A program made the translations under genes and the position numbers. Shown in pieces: positions 25,553 through 36,047 of a DNA stretch of 64,000 bases. How positions within the stretch are numbered: the first letter of the stretch is position 1; the number at the start of each line of letters is the position of its first letter. Origin of the DNA: Arthrobacter citreus (lineage in GTDB: Bacteria; Actinomycetota; Actinomycetes; Actinomycetales; Micrococcaceae); assembly GCF_038405225.1 (NCBI RefSeq), contig NZ_CP151657.1, positions 620,001 through 684,000 of the forward strand. Reading direction: 5' to 3'. The notes below the pieces were generated by a model. That model was not told the origin of the DNA. It ran no database searches and was given only the letters and a program-made list of their open reading frames with translations.

Positions 25553-26367
25553 TGGCAGGAGTATCGAGCGAATCACTCGCCGTGGCACATGAGCAGCTGG
25601 AAGCCAAGCTTCCGCTTGCTTCGCTGTCACTGGCAGAGGAACTCTTTGGAATCCTGGGCGTCCTCGACAGCAGCGCCGGTATCCGGCGCGCGCTGACCGA
25701 TCCCGCCCGTCAAAGCGATGCCAAGGCGGCGCTGGTTTCACAGCTGGTACGCGGCAAGGTTTCGGCTCAGGCCGAGACCATTGTGGCGGATCTGGTCTCC
25801 TCGCGTTGGCGGTCTCCGCGTGACTTGGGTGATGCGCTCGAGGAACTGGCTGCCACTGTTGTTTCAGCAACGGCAGAAAACAGGGGATCGGGCCTTGCCG
25901 GTCTCGACTCCCTGGAAGATGACCTCATCCGGTTCAACCGGGCGGTAGCTTCCAGCCACGAGCTGCAGCGGGCACTGTCGGAGCCACAGGCATCGCCTGA
26001 GGCAAAGATCGCCCTGGCCGAGAAGCTGGTGCCCGGGGCAAGCCCCGAAGCACTGGTCCTCATCCGCCAGGCAGTCACGCATCCGCGTGGCCTGAAGCCC
26101 AGTGCCCTTGTGGCACGCTTCCTGGAGCTCGTCGCCGGGCGCCAGAAGCGCTGGATCGCCGAGGTTCGGGCCGCCCGTCCGTTGACCCAAGAGCAGCTTT
26201 CGCGTCTGCAGTCCTCTCTTAATGGACTCTACGGCCGTGAGTTGAAGATCAACGCCGACGTTGACCCGTCACTGATCGGCGGCGTGCGGATCGCAGTGGG
26301 GGACGAGATACTGGATTCATCAGTAGTTTCCCGTCTGTCCGACCTCCGTCGGAAGCTCGCGGTCTAA
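25552..26367 (+). CDS. atpH: F1Fo ATP synthase subunit delta
   Basis: A 271-aa OSCP/delta subunit connecting the peripheral stalk to F1. It is about 90 residues longer than E. coli delta (177 aa), as expected for actinobacteria. The C-terminal half has the family pattern (AEVRAARPLTQEQLSRLQ, DPSLIGGVRIAVGDEILDSSV, LSDLRRKL). A separate atpF is present, so this is not the mycobacterial b-delta fusion. ATG 25552 overlaps the atpF stop. Confidence 0.95.
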
Positions 26368-26383
26368 CCGTCCCCCGGGACGG
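26368..26383 (+). other. Intercistronic stem-loop, atpH-atpA
   Basis: CCGTCC pairs with GGACGG across the loop CCCG (26368-26383), starting 1 nt after the atpH stop. No T-run follows. It is one of several hairpins in the gaps of this operon. Confidence 0.6.
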
Positions 26384-26469
26384 CAGGGACCAGTTCAAGA
26401 TCATTTGAGAATTAATCACGGTCATCGGCACCAAGCGATGATCACAACACAGGAGAGCAGGGACTGCAG

Positions 26470-28107
<1,638 letters not shown>

Positions 28108-28117
28108 CGCCTTTGTA

Positions 28118-28156
28118 GTTCCGCGTCCGGGCCCCTCAGGGATCCGGACGCGGAAC
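28118..28156 (+). other. Intercistronic stem-loop, atpA-atpG
   Basis: A perfect 13-bp stem (GTTCCGCGTCCGG 28118-28130; CCGGACGCGGAAC 28144-28156) encloses a 13-nt loop that can pair internally (CCC/GGG). No T-run follows, and three CTAG tetranucleotides occur within the next 40 nt. It is too GC-rich and long to be chance, but not a classical terminator since the operon continues. Confidence 0.8.
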
Positions 28157-28209
28157 CCTAGGCCTTTGCCTTAGCCCCTAGTAGAACGCTAGGAACTGAA
28201 AGGAAAAGT

Positions 28210-29103
28210 ATGGGAGCCCAAATTCGGGTCTACCGTCAGAAGATCGCTTCGACGACGTCGATGCAGAAGATCTTCAAGGCGATGGAGCTGATTGCTGCCT
28301 CTCGCATTGGAAAGGCACGCACCCGTGTGGCTGCGTCATTGCCGTACTCCAATGCGATCACCCGTGCCGTTTCTGCTGTGGCGTCCCAGTCGGAAATCGA
28401 CCACCCGCTGACTACCGAGCCGGAGAACATCCGCCGGGCAGCCATGGTGATCCTGACCTCCGACCGTGGTCTTGCTGGTTCGTATTCCGCCAGTGTGCTT
28501 AAGCAAAGCGAATCCTTGGCCGAACTGCTCCGTGAAGAGGGCAAAGAGGTCAAGACCTACCTGGTGGGACGTAAGGCGCAGGCGTACTACGACTTCCGTG
28601 ACCGCGAATCTGCGCGTGTCTGGACCGGAAATACCGATGCACCGGACTTTGAAACCGCCCGCGAAATCGGCCGGGCCCTTCTTGATGACTTCAACACCGA
28701 CTACGAAGACGGCGGCGTGGACGAGATCCACATTGTCTACACGCGCTTCAAGTCAATGGTTGTCCAGGAACCCACGGTGATCCGCCTGCTTCCGCTGGAG
28801 GTGGTGGAGGAAGAAGCGAAGTCCGAGACTGAGCTGCTGCCTCTCTACGAATACGAGCCCGAGCCCGAAAAGGTTCTTGACGCACTGCTGCCGCGCTACA
28901 TCGAGTCGCGCATTTTCGCAGCCATGCTTCAGGCAGCCGCTTCCGAGCTTGCCGCCCGCCAGCGCGCAATGAAGTCCGCCGGGGACAACGCCAGCGACCT
29001 TATTAAGAAGTACACGCGACTTCGCAATAACGCCCGCCAGGCCGAGATCACCCAGGAACTGTCCGAGATTGTGGCCGGTGCCGACGCGCTCAGCGCGTCC
29101 TAG
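28210..29103 (+). CDS. atpG: F1Fo ATP synthase subunit gamma
   Basis: A 297-aa central-shaft subunit. The N-terminal helix [21 protein letters not shown] and the C-terminal helix ([18 protein letters not shown], then [12 protein letters not shown]) form the rotating coiled coil; between them lies the Rossmann-like foot domain ([19 protein letters not shown]). ATG 28210 follows GAAAGGAAAAGT. Normal length for the family. Confidence 0.97.
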   Translation: MGAQIRVYRQKIASTTSMQKIFKAMELIAASRIGKARTRVAASLPYSNAITRAVSAVASQSEIDHPLTTEPENIRRAAMVILTSDRGLAGSYSASVLKQSESLAELLREEGKEVKTYLVGRKAQAYYDFRDRESARVWTGNTDAPDFETAREIGRALLDDFNTDYEDGGVDEIHIVYTRFKSMVVQEPTVIRLLPLEVVEEEAKSETELLPLYEYEPEPEKVLDALLPRYIESRIFAAMLQAAASELAARQRAMKSAGDNASDLIKKYTRLRNNARQAEITQELSEIVAGADALSAS

Positions 29104-29163
29104 CTCCAGCACGATTCCAGGCGTAGTTCCACCAGAAGCAAACTTAGTCCACACGCCATCTAA

Positions 29164-30645
<1,482 letters not shown>

Positions 30646-30650
30646 GCCCC

Positions 30651-30944
30651 ATGGCGAACACTGCTGAACTCGAAGTTGAGATTGTCGCAGCGGACCACTT
30701 CGTGTGGTCCGGCGCGGCAAAGATGGTCAAGGCGCGCACGTCCGAGGGTGACGTCGGGATTCTTCCCGGCCACACCCCGCTGCTGGCCATCCTGGCTGAA
30801 GGCGAAATGGCCATCGAGCCGGTCTCCGGCGCCCGCTTCACGGTGAACGTTGACGGCGGATTCTTCTCCGTTGACAGCAACCGCGTGGTGATTGTCGCTG
30901 ACAATGCTCAGATGAACGACGCAGCCAACGCTGGGACTCGCTGA
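30651..30944 (+). CDS. atpC: F1Fo ATP synthase subunit epsilon
   Basis: A 97-aa epsilon subunit consisting of the N-terminal beta-sandwich (LEVEIVAADHFVWSGAAKMV, SEGDVGILPGHTPLLAIL). The helical hairpin present in E. coli epsilon (~139 aa) is almost absent, so the C-terminal inhibitory domain is missing or minimal. Short epsilon subunits are known in some actinobacteria. ATG 30651 follows atpD by 5 nt. Confidence 0.95.
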   Translation: MANTAELEVEIVAADHFVWSGAAKMVKARTSEGDVGILPGHTPLLAILAEGEMAIEPVSGARFTVNVDGGFFSVDSNRVVIVADNAQMNDAANAGTR

Positions 30945-30953
30945 CCCTTCCCA

Positions 30954-31382
30954 ATGAGCAGCTCCTATGTGTTCATTGCGCTGGCAGGGCTGCTGTGCCT
31001 GCTGCTGCTGGCAGTAGTCCTGTTCGGGGTGCGCCGCAGCCAGCTGCGGCGCACCCTCGGTACTTTCGACGCCTCCATTTGCCTCCCGCCCGGCGGGTGG
31101 CAGATGGGGGTTTGTCGTTATACGGATACCCATTTGGAGTGGCTGCGCCTCATATCGCTCAGCCCCCGCCCGCCCCACCGGTTCCTGCGCAGCTCCCTGG
31201 AAATTGGCAGCTGGCGCCAGCCCACCGAAGCTGAGCGCGCCCGCGTCCAGCCCGGCGCCATTATTGTGACGCTCAAGTATGAAAACCGCGATGTCCTGAT
31301 GGCCATGAACTACGACGTCTACACCGGTCTCTCGTCCTGGCTCGAAGCCGGCCCCGTTATCGGCATCGGCACCTGGCGCTGA
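30954..31382 (+). CDS. DUF2550 membrane protein
   Basis: A 142-aa protein with one N-terminal membrane helix (VFIALAGLLCLLLLAVVLFGV) and a cytoplasmic or surface domain rich in Trp/Arg (ICLPPGGWQMGVCRYT, LEIGSWRQPTEAE, MNYDVYTGLSSWLEAG). The order atpC-DUF2550-murA is conserved in actinobacteria, which supports the family call. Its function is unknown. It begins 9 nt after atpC and is likely cotranscribed with the atp operon. Confidence 0.88.
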   Translation: MSSSYVFIALAGLLCLLLLAVVLFGVRRSQLRRTLGTFDASICLPPGGWQMGVCRYTDTHLEWLRLISLSPRPPHRFLRSSLEIGSWRQPTEAERARVQPGAIIVTLKYENRDVLMAMNYDVYTGLSSWLEAGPVIGIGTWR

Positions 31383-31440
31383 CGCCGCCCCGGCCGCCCG
31401 TCCGCCGGCCATCCGTCATCCACCCTCGTGTCATCCAACC

Positions 31441-31446
31441 TAGTAT
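31441..31446 (+). promoter_or_regulatory. -10 element TAGTAT, leaderless murA promoter
   Basis: TAGTAT is followed by 6 nt (TGAGGG) and then ATG 31453. The GAGGG touches the start codon, too close to act as a ribosome site, so leaderless initiation is the better reading. No clear -35. Confidence 0.6.
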
Positions 31447-31452
31447 TGAGGG

Positions 31453-32718
31453 ATGGAAGACGTCATAGTTGTTACCGGCCCGTCCACGCTCAACGGAGCG
31501 GTCAGCGTACCCGGAGCTAAAAACAGTGTCCTCAAACTGATGGCCGCCACGCTGCTGGCCCGGGGACGCTCCACCATCACCAACGTTCCCAACATCCAGG
31601 ATGTCTGGATCATGGCCGAGCTGCTGCGCCGGCTTGGCTGCGACGTGGATTACGACGTCGAGGCGGCCTCCGTCTCCGTTGACGTTCCGGATTTGCCGGG
31701 GCACCAGGCTGACTATGACCTTGTGCGCGCCATGCGCGCCTCCATCTCCGTCCTCGGCCCGCTGGTGGCCCGCTGCCGCCAGGCGGAAGTGGCGCTGCCC
31801 GGCGGCGACGCCATCGGTTCCCGCGGCCTGGACATGCACCGTGCAGGCCTGGAACTGATGGGAACCACCATCACCATCGATCACGGTTATCTTGTTGCCT
31901 CAGTGCCGGACGGCCTGGTCGGAGCACGCCACCTGCTGGACTTTCCCTCCGTCGGCGCCACCGAGAACCTGATGATGGCGGCCACGCTGGCGGCCGGAAC
32001 CACCGTTATCGATAACGCCGCGCGCGAACCGGAAATCACCGACATAGCCGAGATGCTCAACGAAATGGGTGCCAGGATCTCCGGGATCGGCACCAACACC
32101 CTCGTCATCGAGGGCGTGGAGGCGCTGCAGCCCGTGGTCCACCGGGTGGTCCCGGACCGCATTGTTGCCGGCACCTGGGCATTTGCCGCAGCGATCACCG
32201 GCGGCTGCATCGAGGTGCGCGACGCCGACGCCTCGGCTCTGGCCGTGGTGCTGGACAAACTCACCCAGGCAGGCTGCACGGTGACCGTGGGGGAGAACAG
32301 CTTCACCGTCAAGGGCCCCGAGCGGCCCGAGCCGATCAACGTCTCCACCCTTCCCTATCCCGGGTTCCCCACCGATCTGCAGCCCTTCGTGGTTGCCCTG
32401 AACGCGGTATCCACCGGATCGGGCATGGTGACCGAGAACGTCTTCGAAGCCCGGTGGGGGTTCACGTCCGAACTGGCGCGGTTGGGCGCGGGGATCCGGC
32501 TGGACGGGCATCACGCCCTGATCCAGGGAGTGCCCCGGCTGTCCGGTGCCCCGGTGGAGGCCAACGACATCCGCGCCGGAGCAGCCCTCGTTATTGCCGG
32601 GCTTGCCGCCGACGGCACCACCGAGGTGCGCGGCGTGGACCATATTGACCGCGGCTATGAGCGCTTTATGGAAAATCTTCGCGGGCTGGGTGCGCGGGTG
32701 ATCCGCCGGCGGAGCTGA
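31453..32718 (+). CDS. murA: UDP-N-acetylglucosamine 1-carboxyvinyltransferase, Asp in place of catalytic Cys
   Basis: A 421-aa EPT-fold enzyme making enolpyruvyl-UDP-GlcNAc, the first committed peptidoglycan step. The N-terminus has [14 protein letters not shown] with the conserved Lys/Asn. The mobile loop, normally GGCxIG, here reads [10 protein letters not shown], so the fosfomycin-target Cys is Asp119. Cys-to-Asp MurA is known in mycobacteria and confers intrinsic fosfomycin resistance while keeping activity. The C-terminal half is normal ([44 protein letters not shown]). It probably has its own leaderless promoter. Confidence 0.95.
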   Translation: MEDVIVVTGPSTLNGAVSVPGAKNSVLKLMAATLLARGRSTITNVPNIQDVWIMAELLRRLGCDVDYDVEAASVSVDVPDLPGHQADYDLVRAMRASISVLGPLVARCRQAEVALPGGDAIGSRGLDMHRAGLELMGTTITIDHGYLVASVPDGLVGARHLLDFPSVGATENLMMAATLAAGTTVIDNAAREPEITDIAEMLNEMGARISGIGTNTLVIEGVEALQPVVHRVVPDRIVAGTWAFAAAITGGCIEVRDADASALAVVLDKLTQAGCTVTVGENSFTVKGPERPEPINVSTLPYPGFPTDLQPFVVALNAVSTGSGMVTENVFEARWGFTSELARLGAGIRLDGHHALIQGVPRLSGAPVEANDIRAGAALVIAGLAADGTTEVRGVDHIDRGYERFMENLRGLGARVIRRRS

Positions 32719-32755
32719 TGCGCGCCGGGGTCCCGCGGGATGCCGGCAGGCCCGT

Positions 32756-32796
32756 TAAAAGAGGAAGTCCCCGGCGATACTGCCGGGGACTTCCTC
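32756..32796 (-). terminator. Terminator of cspA (possibly bidirectional with murA)
   Basis: A perfect 15-bp stem (GAGGAAGTCCCCGGC 32761-32775; GCCGGGGACTTCCTC 32782-32796) has a 6-nt loop. On the minus strand it is followed by TTTTAAC, ideal for cspA. On the plus strand murA would read into the same hairpin but with few Us after it. Confidence 0.9.
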
Positions 32797-32838
32797 ATTG
32801 TCCGGGAAATTCCGGACCAAGAGTGGGTGCGGTGAAGC

Positions 32839-33042
32839 TTAGAGCGCGGTGACGCCGGTTGCCTGGGGGCCCTTGGCGCCCTGGCCGATTTCGAACTCAA
32901 CACGCTGGTTCTCGTCGAGGGTCTTGAATCCACCGGTCTGAATTTCAGAGTAGTGAACAAAGACGTCGCCGTCGGAATCGTCGGGAGTGATGAAGCCGAA
33001 GCCCTTTTCAGCGTTAAACCATTTGACGGTACCCTGTGCCAT
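32839..33042 (-). CDS. cspA: Cold-shock protein (CspA family)
   Basis: A 67-aa single OB-fold RNA chaperone: [19 protein letters not shown], then [15 protein letters not shown], with both RNA-binding motifs (KGFGFI and VFVHY) intact. The start at 33042 has a strong GAGGAG site; the in-frame extension to 33132 is rejected because the family begins here. An unusually AT-rich upstream region of ~250 bp likely forms a long, thermosensitive 5' leader as in other csp mRNAs. A strong terminator lies at 32756-32796. Confidence 0.95.
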   Translation of the reverse strand: MAQGTVKWFNAEKGFGFITPDDSDGDVFVHYSEIQTGGFKTLDENQRVEFEIGQGAKGPQATGVTAL

Positions 33043-33203
33043 TTTGTTTCTCCTCATAAGTGGAACTTCCGGCCGCCACACCCCGCGGCGGCCTATTGTT
33101 ACTGAAACGGGAAGGCTCAAGTTCCTTGCCATTCAGCAGTTCCTTGAGGAGCTTCACGCTCGCAACGGTCTTGCGAGCATGAATAACACCTACACAAAGA
33201 CTG

Positions 33204-33209
33204 GTTATA
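33204..33209 (-). promoter_or_regulatory. Candidate cspA -10 (TATAAC)
   Basis: On the minus strand TATAAC stands in the AT-rich zone, about 160 nt upstream of the cspA start. A TTGACC lies at 33237-33232 but 22 bp away, too far for a standard -35. If correct, the cspA mRNA has a leader of roughly 155 nt. Confidence 0.4.
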
Positions 33210-33270
33210 GGATTACACACGCCCAATGGCTGGTCAACGAATTTGATGAAAAACTTTCCAAGTATTTGCG

Positions 33271-33355
33271 GTGCCGCTGAACCGCCTCTCGGTGCGGTCC
33301 GGGAAGTCCCATAACGGAAACGAAACCAATAACCGTCCGGGACTTCCGGCGGCAC
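33271..33355. other. Possible three-way-junction RNA element between nucS and cspA
   Basis: The outer stem GTGCCGC (33271-33277) / GCGGCAC (33349-33355) encloses hairpin 1, ACCGC/GGT-side GCGGT (33281-33285 with 33294-33298), and hairpin 2, GGAAGTCCC/GGGACTTCC (33302-33310 with 33339-33347). All stems are perfect. On the minus strand a GTTTTTC follows 16 nt later, so it may end nucS transcripts; it could also lie in a longer cspA leader. The remainder of 33043-33390 holds the AT-rich cspA leader and no gene. Confidence 0.5.
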
Positions 33356-33390
33356 TTAGCCCGGCTAAATCCCCGGGGTCGGAACAGGAC

Positions 33391-34086
33391 CTAGAACAGC
33401 CGGGATGCTGAATCGTCAACGCCGCGCATGGCGTCGTAATCAAGGGTGAGGCAATCAATGCCGCGGTCATTGGCGAGCACGCGGGCCTGCGGCTTGATCT
33501 GCTGCGCCGCGAAAACGCCCCGGACCGGAGCCAGCAGCGGATCGCGGTTGAGCAGCTCGAGGTACCGGGTCAGCTGTTCCACGCCGTCGATGTCCCCGCG
33601 GCGCTTGAGTTCAACGGCAACGGTGGCGCCGGACGCATCCCTGGCCAGGATGTCCACCGGACCAATGGCTGTCATGTACTCACGGCGGATCAGCGTGAAG
33701 CCGTCGCCGAGCTTGGTGATCTGTTCGGCCAGGAGGCGCTGCAAATCAGCCTCGACCCCGTCCTTGATCAGCCCCGGGTCCACGCCCAGGTCATGGGACG
33801 TTTCCGAGAACCGCTCGTAGATGCTGATCACGAGCTTGTCATCGGTCTTGGCGCTTTGGACGTTCCAGGTTTCGATGACGCCGGTTTCGGCGTCGTCGTC
33901 CTCCGGTTCGGTGATGCGCAGGGTGGCCGGAGGGCTCATCCAGTTCAGGGGTTTGTAGGAGCCGCCGTCGGAATGGATCAGGACGGAGCCGTCGGCTTTG
34001 ACCATCAGCAGACGGACGGCTAGCGGAAGATGGGCACGGAGGCGGCCGATGTAGTCAACAGAGCAGCGGGCAATTACTAAACGCAC
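33391..34086 (-). CDS. nucS: Mismatch-specific endonuclease NucS/EndoMS
   Basis: A 231-aa endonuclease that cuts both strands at mismatches in the MutS/MutL-independent repair of actinobacteria. The N-terminal beta-rich DNA-binding domain (~1-105) contains [18 protein letters not shown]. The C-terminal RecB-like nuclease has GPVDILARD followed by [10 protein letters not shown], giving the D...ExK catalytic set. The extreme C-terminus SASRLF resembles the beta-clamp-binding tail described for EndoMS. The start is GTG 34086, with a -10 TAAAGT exactly 6 nt upstream, indicating leaderless expression. Confidence 0.95.
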   Translation of the reverse strand: MRLVIARCSVDYIGRLRAHLPLAVRLLMVKADGSVLIHSDGGSYKPLNWMSPPATLRITEPEDDDAETGVIETWNVQSAKTDDKLVISIYERFSETSHDLGVDPGLIKDGVEADLQRLLAEQITKLGDGFTLIRREYMTAIGPVDILARDASGATVAVELKRRGDIDGVEQLTRYLELLNRDPLLAPVRGVFAAQQIKPQARVLANDRGIDCLTLDYDAMRGVDDSASRLF

Positions 34087-34092
34087 AGTTGC

Positions 34093-34098
34093 ACTTTA
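34093..34098 (-). promoter_or_regulatory. -10 element TAAAGT, leaderless nucS promoter
   Basis: On the minus strand TAAAGT, 6 nt (GCAACT), then GTG at 34086. There is no ribosome site between. It is divergent from the zinc-ribbon gene starting at 34127. Confidence 0.6.
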
Positions 34099-34113
34099 CC
34101 GGCTCCGCTGCGG

Positions 34114-34119
34114 CAAAAT
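34114..34119 (+). promoter_or_regulatory. Weak -10 (CAAAAT), zinc-ribbon gene
   Basis: CAAAAT is followed by 7 nt and ATG 34127. TTGCAC at 34089-34094 could be a -35 with a 19-bp spacer. The first base differs from TANNNT, so confidence is low. Confidence 0.35.
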
Positions 34120-34126
34120 GACTTAT

Positions 34127-34495
34127 ATGCCCCGTTCCAACCGTCCCCGCCGCCCGCCCGGCGCAGCCAACGCCAACCTGGGCCGCAGTGCCCGCAGCAA
34201 GTGGGCAACCCCCGCGGCCGAGCTGGATCTGGAGCGGACCCGGGCCGGTATTCCGCAGCGGGAAAGCGCGTCCGACGGCGAATGGTCGGTGCGGCAGATC
34301 ACTGCCCGCAACGCGGCCAAAGACTATAAATGCCCGGGGTGCGGAATGGTGATCCCTCCGGGCGTGCCGCACCTGGTGGTGTGGCAGGAGGATTCCCTGC
34401 TGGGACGGGACACCGCCGTTGCGGACCGCCGGCACTGGCACGAACGGTGCTGGCGCACCCGCAGGACCGGCGGCGGCCGCCTGGGGCGCCGCTAA
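34127..34495 (+). CDS. Small putative zinc-ribbon protein of unknown function
   Basis: A 122-aa basic protein. The N-terminus (~1-60) is Arg/Pro/Ala-rich and probably disordered. The C-terminal part has YKCPGCGMVIPPGVPHLVVW followed by RRHWHERCW, a CxxC...H...HxxC pattern that likely binds zinc. I do not know a function. Such genes occur beside nucS in actinobacteria as I recall, but I cannot check this. ATG 34127 (MPRSN) is chosen as a near-leaderless start; ATG 34118 would add three residues. The stop overlaps the convergent permease stop by 3 bp. Confidence 0.7.
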   Translation: MPRSNRPRRPPGAANANLGRSARSKWATPAAELDLERTRAGIPQRESASDGEWSVRQITARNAAKDYKCPGCGMVIPPGVPHLVVWQEDSLLGRDTAVADRRHWHERCWRTRRTGGGRLGRR

Positions 34496-35820
34496 CGCTG
34501 GTCCTGGCGGGAAATAAACACTTCCTTGAGCAGCAGCAGCACTGCGGCGGCGGTCGGAATCGCTATCAGCGCACCAAGCACGCCCAGGAGGCTGCCGCCG
34601 GCGATAACGGCGATGACGGCCACGGCTCCCGGCACGGCAACGGCCCGCTGCATGATGCGCGGGGACACGAAGTACGCCTCGAACTGCAGGTAGGCAACGT
34701 AGAACAGGGCAAAGACCACAGCCGTCTGCCAGCTGACGGTCAGCGCCACCAGTGATACGAGGATGAGGGCAATCGGCGGGCCCACCAGCGGAATGAAGGC
34801 CAGCAGCGCCACCACGAAGGCCAGCAGCACGGAGAACGGCACGCCCGTGATGGTCATGACCACAAAGGCGTAGGTGGCGTCCAGCAGGGCCACCAGCCCC
34901 TGCCCGATGACGTAGTTGCCGACGCTGCTGGTGATTTCCTCGGACAGGGCCTCTACCCGCCGGCGCCGGCTCCGCGGAGCCAACCGGTAGGCCCACATCT
35001 TCATGGAGGGCAGGGAAGCAAGGAAGTACAGCGTCAGGACCAGGATGATCAGCGCGCCGAAGAGGCCGTTGGCAATCACCGTGCCCACGGACAGCACACC
35101 GCCGAAGACGCCGCCCAGGGCGTCGGCGTTGGTGAAGAATTTGTTGACTTCCTCTTCGATCCGCTCCCGCACGTGGAACTGTTCCTCGATGCTGACGAAG
35201 AAATCGGATTCCAGGAACGTGTTGACGTAGCCGGGCGCCTTGGTGATGATCTCCGACGTCTGGCGGACGATCGTGGGAATCAGGGTGGCAAAAAACCCGA
35301 TCACGACGCCTGCCAGCCCGAGCACGGTGATGGCTATCCCCGCCGGCCGCGGAATGCGCCTGGCACCGAGCCAGCGCACCACGGGGTCCAGGCCCAGGGC
35401 AATGAACAGCGCAGCGCCGATCCACACCAGGAGTTCGCCGACGTTGGTCAGGATGAAGAACCCCAGCAGCGCAAAGCCCACGCCCACGGCAAACATGAAA
35501 CCGAAATGGATGGGGGCGCCCGTGCCGCGGGTGGAGCTGTCCGGGGTGTTGTCGGGCTGTTCTCCGGCGGGAGGGATGTCGACGGCGGACGCGCCGGCGG
35601 TGCTGACCTCCGGAGGGAACTCGAACCGGCGCCGCGGCCGGGCCCCGGGTACGCCGTGCGGAACTGCCTGCCGGAGCAGCCCGGACGCGGCCGCAAGGAA
35701 TCCCTGTCGCGGCGTGCCCTGAGTCGGCGTGCCCTGGGGCGGCGACGGTTCCTTCGCCGGCTGAGGAGCCTCACGTGGCTCGTCGGCCGGCTGGTCCTGG
35801 TTCTCGCCCATTTTTTGCAT
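34492..35820 (-). CDS. AI-2E family (PerM/YdiK-like) membrane permease
   Basis: A 442-aa protein with a ~100-residue Pro/Glu/Arg-rich cytoplasmic N-terminus followed by about eight membrane helices. Conserved family segments are GFFATLIPTIVRQTSEI, the soluble loop ~190-235, VALLAFIPLVGPPIALIL and YFVSPRIMQRAV. The family includes AI-2 exporters and Na+/H+ antiporters, so the substrate is open. ATG 35820 and ATG 35811 are both possible starts. The convergent stop overlaps the zinc-ribbon gene. An upstream 227-bp divergent region contains a TGGGTT/AACCCA inverted repeat at 35946-35960. Confidence 0.85.
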   Translation of the reverse strand: MQKMGENQDQPADEPREAPQPAKEPSPPQGTPTQGTPRQGFLAAASGLLRQAVPHGVPGARPRRRFEFPPEVSTAGASAVDIPPAGEQPDNTPDSSTRGTGAPIHFGFMFAVGVGFALLGFFILTNVGELLVWIGAALFIALGLDPVVRWLGARRIPRPAGIAITVLGLAGVVIGFFATLIPTIVRQTSEIITKAPGYVNTFLESDFFVSIEEQFHVRERIEEEVNKFFTNADALGGVFGGVLSVGTVIANGLFGALIILVLTLYFLASLPSMKMWAYRLAPRSRRRRVEALSEEITSSVGNYVIGQGLVALLDATYAFVVMTITGVPFSVLLAFVVALLAFIPLVGPPIALILVSLVALTVSWQTAVVFALFYVAYLQFEAYFVSPRIMQRAVAVPGAVAVIAVIAGGSLLGVLGALIAIPTAAAVLLLLKEVFISRQDQR

Positions 35821-36047
35821 GTCTCCTGTATGTAGCGAACGCCCGGGATAGGAAGCGCCAGATTATCAGCCGCGGTGTGCCGGGAGGCTTGTCCTGCTCC
35901 CGCAGGGGTGCCGGAATGTGCCGGTTCGGGGGATTTCGTTACCATTGGGTTATAAACCCATTGACCGGCCCTTAGCTAAGAGGCTCCACGTCCCGTTTTT
36001 GCCTGCCTACAGGTGAGCGATGTACCGAGACTGAAGATAGGTAGCTT

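Noticed and set aside
32987-33280. 97-codon plus-strand ORF opposite cspA and its leader
   Set aside because: It begins inside cspA antisense and crosses the AT-rich leader; no ribosome site and no recognisable protein.
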